A DNA stretch of 64,000 bases from Rutpela maculata (lineage: Eukaryota; Arthropoda; Insecta; Coleoptera; Cerambycidae): positions 11,810,918 to 11,874,917 of the forward strand of contig OW386292.2 of NCBI GenBank assembly GCA_936432065.2, written 5' to 3'. The first letter of the stretch is position 1; every line of letters starts with the position of its first letter. Below the pieces are notes generated by a model. It had not been told where the DNA came from and made no database searches. It worked only from the letters and a program-made list of their open reading frames with translations. A program made the translations under genes and the position numbers. Below, piece after piece: positions 58,053-64,000 of this stretch.

Positions 58053-59280
58053 GATAAACGTCAATAGTATTGAAAGCGGGCTTTAGAAGTGACAACGCAG
58101 GGACTTTGATTTCATTAAGTTTTCTTTGAAAATTCCTGAAATTAATGTTGACCTCTCAATATATTTTATAATCGAGGGAGAAATGCAGCTTGGAGTGGGG
58201 TGGGGGAATTACCAGCAGGGTTGCGTCTTAAATACAAAAATGCTTTTATAATATGGAAGTAAATAGTTCGTCCGTATGAGATAATACAAAAGTAGTAGCA
58301 GGATTTCCAAAGCAAGTAACTTGTTAGATAAATAAATCTAAGGAATTTGGTTATCAGCTTGCCCCACTTTCTGCTCCGTAATGCTAGGAATGTTGCTCGA
58401 ACCCCGCCGGTTCTGGCTGAGTACGCCAATGAGTTATCACACAATGCAAAACAAGAAACTATCAATCCACCGAGGTATGTAAAAAAATAATAAAATTTGT
58501 TGTGTACATTGTATTTTATACCTTATTCTGTTCGTGCGTAGGTAGAAAATATATTTATCGCCCCGGTAAGCCACAAAAATGCATGTTGTATATACAGAGA
58601 ATGTCTGCAAAAATAAATCTAAAAATAGATAATATAAATGCACTTATAGAAATAAAGTTGAAATTGTCATGCCGGGAGATTTATTATACTCGGTCGCATA
58701 TTCAAGAAATTGTTTTATGGGTAAAAATTGCTCGCAGTTGATATGCCGATAGGCAAACATTAACGGTGACAGGTTTAAGAATAACAGTTTAATAGGTGCA
58801 CCCTGTATCATTGACTGGTTAAATTAAGAGCTTATTTAAACGACTTTTATCAACTCTTGTTTTTTATCTATACTACTATGCTTTTTGTAAGCACGCATTA
58901 AAGATCTTAATGTATTTCAACCAGTGCAGTGGCTCTTATTAATAATACCATGGAAGAGCCATACAGTATTCTAGTTGGCCTCACTTAGCTGCATGGCACG
59001 TTTGGCAGCATCACGCCACCTGTCGCGGTTGCCTGTTGGGCGTACGGGCTCACCAAAGCTCTTCCCCATCAGCTCCTATCTATTCTATGTTGTCTTCTCT
59101 CCTATTTATATGGCCAAAAAAATTATAAGATTGGGAAAAATACGATAGTGGAAAGTTATTTTGAAGACTTTCGGAAGAATCGAAGGCACTGTGAATTCAT
59201 AAATAAAGCTGCTTCCCCTGTTGATACGCTAATTTTCAATAGATTATATAACTGTTTCTATTTGAACACTGATCTCTTTA
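58053..59280. other. No gene seen; possible LINE 3' end near 59000
   Basis: Around 58955-59105, GC-richer text on the minus strand gives a CCGCGACAGGTGGCGTGATG-like stretch and a KRAMQLSE-like peptide, in the style of RTE C-termini. It is too short to be sure. A CACCCTGTATC motif lies near 58800. Confidence 0.3.
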
Positions 59281-60230
59281 TAATTGTTAGCAGAGTGGTA
59301 GAATTTTAACTTCGGAATAATGTATGAAACGATTTCGGTCATTTTTGGCAACTTATTAGTAAATGCATCAAAGAAAAGTTTCTACATTGTCCGGTATCTT
59401 GCTAATTTATAGGGGGTGGAAACTAAAAAAAAAAAACATTGGGGCTGAAAAAGACTCAAGTTTTAAGAAGAAAAGGTTCTATGAAACTTTTCATTTAACT
59501 TGATAGTCTTTAAGTTATAACGACTTGAAAATTGGTAGTATTACTTGAAGAAAGGGATATTTCAAATAGGTTTTCGTCAAATAATTCAAAAAGTATTACA
59601 TTGAGTGAAAACATGCTAGAGAGAAATAAGAAAGTTACTAAATTGAGGATGAATATTGTTTTTTTCTATTTCTGTAGAGTTAATGGTTTCGCAGATTTGG
59701 AAGTATAAATGTGGTGTCCGAACACTGTCCGTGTATAAGACGAGGTATTTAGTTTAAATGTTAAATATCTTAGAAATTATGGTAAAAGCGCTAACGACCA
59801 AAATAAAAGACTATTATTAATTAATCTTTCAAATTATTTTTTGTCTATTCTATAGTAAAAAAAATTAAAAAATTATGGCAGAAACAATATTCTTTTTCAA
59901 ATTCTTTTAATCAAAACATCGTCATTTTGTTAATATAATAAGTCAGTAATTAAAAAAATATACATTAACATATACTGTTTTTCGTTAATATATAGTTTGC
60001 CTAGAGCTCAAATTTTTTCGTCCACTTACAGCGCACGCTTTAGAAAAAAAGGGCATTTTAAACTGAAAAGGGATTTTAGAAAAAACGTTGTTTCTCTGCA
60101 AATATCTCGATAAACATTAGCTTTAGCGAAAAAATGGTGCATATCAAAAATGAAGCTTATAAACTGAGAATGAATTTGTCTTATTTATTTATATATTTGT
60201 GTAGGGTTGATAGTTACGGAGATATTTAAT
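59281..60230 (+). repeat. Dispersed repeat Y, continuous copy
   Basis: Matches 6405-6545 (TAGTAAATGCATC, TCTTGCTAATTTATAGG, GGGGTGGAAACT) and then 8520-8720 (TTTAAGTTATAACGACTTGA, AAAATTGG) without the 2 kb that separates them there. No coding. Confidence 0.5.
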
Positions 60231-60728
60231 TACTTCCACATCCAGTGGAAGTATAGTAACGACAAAAAAAATTTAAAAATTTTTATTGTTCAAATAGGCT
60301 TAGAATGTCACGAAACGTCGAGATTTTAAGTTTGAGCGAAAAAAAAATTTCTGTCTGTCGGTCTGTTTTTTTTGTGCGCCCGTTTACTCTGGAACCGTTT
60401 AAGATATTGATTTGAAATTTGGTACACATATGTACTTTAACGAGATCTGGAACTAGATTATATTTTCATCTCGAAGGGTTGGGGGTAAATTGGGGCAAAT
60501 TTGGGGTAAATACGTAAATCAAGCAGGTAAGAGTCCATAAAACTGGTATTTAATATATACAAGAGAAGCTAAGGTCTCAAAAAAATTTTTGGCATTAGCC
60601 ACCCCCATTATTAAAGGGGATGAAAAAAAAAATGTGATTTAGTGTGTGTACAAGAACGAGAAACCTCAAAGTATTTTTTTACTTCATCCACCCCCATTAC
60701 CACCACCCCCACCCCACTACCGATGTGG
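60231..60728 (-). mobile_element. Helentron-like element, copy 9, 5'-truncated
   Basis: The terminal hairpin TACTTCCAC-ATCCA-GTGGAAGTA is at 60231-60253, followed by the usual blocks read on the minus strand to the CCACATCGGTAGTGGGG block at 60728. There it abuts the RT of another LINE. The family's first 120 bp or so are missing. Confidence 0.82.
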
Positions 60729-61240
60729 TACTGTGTAGGTACTGTGCTATAGTGTCATCTGCAAATAAAGTGATACGAATACTGCTAAACATATTGACAT
60801 TAACTATATTGTTTATAAAGATCGGACATAAAAGAGGGCCCAACACGTTGCCTTGTGGAACACCAGTGTAACGAAGATGCAAAAATTGAAATACGTTTTC
60901 ATCATATTTTAAATGAACCTTTTGTGACGTATCGTTTAAGTAAGATCCAGTCCAGTTTAGAGTAGGTAGCAGAGGAGTGTATTAAAAGTTGATTTATCCT
61001 ATCAAAAGCACGACTAAAGTCAAATAAAATGGCAATTGTCTTATCCTTTGATTCAGATTTATCCAAAACAAAGTTATACAACAAAGTTATCCTGCGTAGA
61101 CATACCCTTTCTAAACCCATACTGATTATTTGTAAGCAGGTTAGCACCTAAAAAGTTTGACAGTGTTATATTCTTATAGTATAATAAGCATTTTTATAAA
61201 GCTTAGAGAAAAAAGGATCACTCCTCTATAATTAGAAATT
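60729..61240 (-). pseudogene. Non-LTR RT fragment
   Basis: Minus strand: AILFDFSRAFDRINQLLIHS (RT block A), a stop or shift near 60900, then TGVPQGNVLGPLLCPIFINN and RITLFADDTIAQYLHS (catalytic FADD). Upstream a frame-shifted NQYGFRKGMST-like stretch is seen near 61110. It ends where Helentron-like copy 9 begins. A CR1-group-like remnant. Confidence 0.85.
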
Positions 61241-63018
61241 TGTTACATTTTTTTGTGTCCAAAAAATAATCATAAATAATTGCTTAAAGCTCAGTTTTAC
61301 CACACATCTTTCAAAGGTATACATTTATTGTATCGGTCACTTAAGGTTACAGTTATTTTTGCTCTGTTACTAAATTATGCAAATCATTTGTGATATATTA
61401 CAAGACCTTGAGTTGTCAGGAGAATACACCCATGCCTATGCCATTCAATCTGCATGAAACAAATGGGTCTTTATGACGAGGCTCTCGATAATGTAACCTA
61501 GGACACCTGTAACAACAATAATACTTGGGGCCTGTTATACATAAAAAGTAAAGTTAGCCGGCTTGATTTCAAAGGTTCTTATGTGAACACTTCAACCTAC
61601 ACAACACACCAAAACAAACACTGAAGAAATATATATCAGTATGGAACGGCTATAAGTGGGTTCTCTTGACAGCAGTGCCATTTAAGTTAATTTTTATATA
61701 CCGCAAATAAGATCGTAGTTACAGAATTGAGCATCGGTTTTGATTAAACTATGTTCAAGTGTATAATTAAGTATATTAAACTGATAACTGTCCATCCTGG
61801 TCCTGCCTCTTACTGTAGGTAACATGCTCTTTGTGAGCTTTGATATCAAGCGATAAAAGGGTATAGGTATCTTCAATGGCGATCAGTGAATACTCTCCAC
61901 TCTCGTTTTTGTTTAGTCGGACCCGATGATACGACGTGATTCTGTGAAGCAAGTGCTTAGCCAAATACTCAATAGCGATAGCTCTTACCGCCCTTTAAGG
62001 GTAGTCTCTAGTCATGTATTGATGGTTGGAATGAATTTACTCTATATTTGTTCACCCTGCCTAAAACTACAAAAGCCTGAATTTTTTTCCCGTTTTGAAA
62101 CCTACGAGGGGGGTAGTTTTAACCCTCAATAGGGTTGAGTCTGTACCCTTTGAGATTAATGGCTGGTTGTCGCACCAAAGTCAAATATTTTGCACTAAGA
62201 GATACAAAAATTTGGCCTTTGTACATGTTATTCACACTCACGTGCGTCTTTCGAGTTTTAGCGGTAGTTTTCACCCCCCATAAGGGCGGATTTTGGTTTA
62301 ATTTATAGAGATAACTTTCTGTGGCTCGAATTTATATTCTCTACTCCCGACTACAAAACATCTACCATTTTTTACACTTCATTAAGAGTTATTACATTAT
62401 TTCTATGATTTTACACCATTTTAAGGGACGTTTTTGACAAAAAACAAAACTGACACGATAGATCTTCTTTTGGACTACGGATTCGGATTCAGCGTCGAAA
62501 AATACATCAAATCTATATAATTTGGTACGCTGCACAGAACTTTTTTTTGTGTGGCTGTGATTATTATTAATATATAATCCGAATATCTTATGGGAATCTC
62601 CCGCACGAACTGCAACAGCAACATAAAGCAAGACATGTAAAACCACCTTGCCCAGGTAGCAAAGGCACGTGAAAATGACGTGAAAAAATGGTCAGGAGTG
62701 ACGAGAAATGACGAGTTAGATGACGTAAATGAAACGTGAAAATGACTTCCTAATGTCTCAGACGAATGACGCCTTTTTCAGGTTATATTTGATAAGACTA
62801 CATGCTAGTTAGTAATCTACTTGATAAAAATAAAATAATTAATGCATAAATAAGTTTTGTCTTAATGAATTTGTTTGTTAGCCATCTGTAATTTTATTTA
62901 CATATTAACATATCTAATATTGTTTACCATCACTCCAACTTTTTCTCACAAGGGTTGCCTGCAAATTATAATGTTTATTAAGTTATTAAATTCATTTTTA
63001 CTTACCTTTACCAATTGC
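61241..63018. other. No gene seen
   Basis: AT-rich. A CACCCCCCATAAGGG-type block lies near 62272. At 62650-62760 the text CCAGGTAGCAAAGGCACGTG followed by many GACGTGAAA and GACGA words resembles the ACGT-rich MITE at 33.9 kb, but the opposite end was not found. No coding sequence recognised. Confidence 0.35.
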
Positions 63019-63102
63019 GGTCCGTAGGGTTCGAACTTACATGTCTCCCGTTGTCCGTATTACAGTACTGACTCTTCTACCAACTGAGCTATCTTAGTGA
63101 CC
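63019..63102 (-). other. tRNA-Tyr-like sequence
   Basis: Minus strand: TAGCTCAGTTGG is an exact box A, AGTTCGAACCC is 10 of 11 to box B, and the T arm GTAAG-TTCGAAC-CCTAC pairs at 4 of 5 positions. The anticodon-loop text CTGTAAT has T33 followed by GTA, the tyrosine triplet, and GATAGCTCAGTTGGTAGA is as in tRNA-Tyr. The acceptor stem pairs only in part and has extra bases before the D arm, and the anticodon stem is poor. I read it as a tRNA-derived repeat or pseudogene. Confidence 0.6.
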
Positions 63103-63640
63103 GTTATTTCGGATGCTAAAAGCAGTATTTATGGTGATGTGTATGAAGTCTTTATTATGTGAAATTGAATTTCTAGCCTTATTTAAAATATATGAAAATC
63201 TTTCAGGTTCTCTTTTTTTTTCTATTTTTTTACGTGTTCCCAAACCTGAATTTTTCGAGTTACTAGTATTTTTATTTATTTATAATTATTAAGAAGAACT
63301 TATTTAATTTAATTAAACTGTCACCACTGTCACCTGAGAAGTACGAGTACTTGTTGAACAACGTAATTATTACATTAATTCAGTGGCGGTTCGTTAAAAA
63401 AAATGTTTACTTTTAGAATTTAAGTTTTAAGTTGAAGTACTTGTACAAACCTGGGAACAGTGTTGGAGAAAAAACGGTAAAGGTATAATATCATCTACAA
63501 CATAAATAGAATATTTAATGGTCTAAAACAGACCTAAAATTGAAAAGCAGTATATTCGTACATCGGTTTTGTAAGCAATTACCTTAAAAAAAACAACTAA
63601 AATTTTTTTCGCAATTATTTTAACAAAAAAAAAAAGACGG
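63103..63640. other. No gene seen
   Basis: AT-rich spacer between two tRNA-like sequences. Nothing recognised. Confidence 0.4.
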
Positions 63641-63716
63641 AATGAGCAGAGGTCGACCCCGGACCTCGCGACTTGAAAGACGACGCTTAACCCTCTCGAC
63701 CACTAACCTTTCTGTG
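63641..63716 (-). other. tRNA-like sequence followed by a T run
   Basis: Minus strand: TGGTCGAGAGGG (10 of 12 to box A) and, about 40 bp on, GGGTCGACCTC (9 of 11 to box B), then CTCATTCCGTC and a run of eleven T, a possible pol III stop. The D-arm text GTGGTCGAGAGGGTTAAG resembles Leu/Ser tRNAs. The anticodon stem does not pair well, so function is doubtful. Confidence 0.45.
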
Positions 63717-64000
63717 AATACTTGCTTAAAGCCTTTATAGTGGAACACGTAACGGCTAGATTTTGCTTTTTAATGCATTTTAATCTAATTTTATTATTAA
63801 AAGAACTGGATATCTTCACAAATAAACTGCCGAATCTTTGCAAACTTTTCCGAATATAAATTATTTTGGGTATTGTTAAAAAACATTATCCTCGAATAAA
63901 AACGCCAATACTTATCCCTCACGACACGGTTTATTTTTTTTAAACTTTACACTCTGCTTACGATAACAAAATGCCATCAGCGAGTTTTAAAGTTTGTAAT
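63717..64000. other. No gene seen
   Basis: AT-rich window edge with no recognised feature. Confidence 0.4.

Noticed and set aside
61694..61964. Two overlapping 60-62 codon minus-strand frames
   Set aside because: No recognisable motif, different frames, and no homologous copy in the window.
63019..63102. Functional tRNA-Tyr gene
   Set aside because: Boxes A and B are good, but acceptor and anticodon stems are poorly paired and extra bases precede the D arm.

Overview
This window looks like intergenic or heterochromatin-like DNA from an arthropod, most likely an insect. It is AT-rich and I found no convincing host exon, rRNA gene or functional tRNA gene. Almost everything I can support is a mobile element or the wreck of one. 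The insect assignment rests on the mix of families: CR1/Jockey-type non-LTR retrotransposons, hAT, mariner and Crypton elements, a 5S rRNA-derived SINE whose 5S part looks arthropod-like, and many repeat ends of the type CACCCTGTAT. I cannot name the order or species.

Layout. 1-10 kb: a small GC-rich element, a 2.2 kb element with long inverted ends that encodes a cysteine-rich protein tail, a mariner-type MITE, a LINE tail fragment, a decayed hAT element with transposase remnant, and an hAT MITE that carries two further inverted-repeat elements. 10-24 kb: two copies of an abundant Helentron-like (DINE/HINE-like) family, a fold-back hAT MITE, an LTR-retrotransposon primer binding site, a tRNA-like sequence, a reverse-transcriptase fragment and the first 5S-derived SINE. 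24.7-32 kb: an element with CCCAAGGAACAATTT ends, into which an intact-looking two-ORF non-LTR retrotransposon (minus strand, about 4.8 kb, with an Inr and a correctly spaced DPE) and an hAT element have inserted. 32-40 kb: a run of long palindromes and MITEs, several sitting inside a dead LINE. 40-47 kb: three more dead LINEs, one interrupted by a 5S SINE and one by two Helentron-like copies in opposite orientation. 48.7-51.3 kb: a second long-inverted-repeat element, coding on the minus strand for a nuclease-like N-terminus and a cysteine-rich tail, with a 5S SINE inside one arm and the matching empty site in the other. 51.6-56.2 kb: a palindrome with a tRNA-like sequence in its loop, then a Crypton tyrosine recombinase relic split by an hAT element (perfect 8-bp duplication), itself split by a Helentron-like copy. 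56-64 kb: more Helentron-like copies, a LINE fragment and two tRNA-like sequences.

How the parts relate. The elements are not a pathway. They are layers of insertion that can be put in order of age, because inserted copies interrupt readable proteins or have identifiable empty sites and target duplications. The best candidate autonomous element is the LINE at 25.5-30.2 kb. All other protein remnants carry frameshifts, stops or internal deletions. The least described items are the Helentron-like family (at least nine copies here), the long-inverted-repeat elements with nuclease-like and cysteine-rich products, and the tRNA-like sequences.
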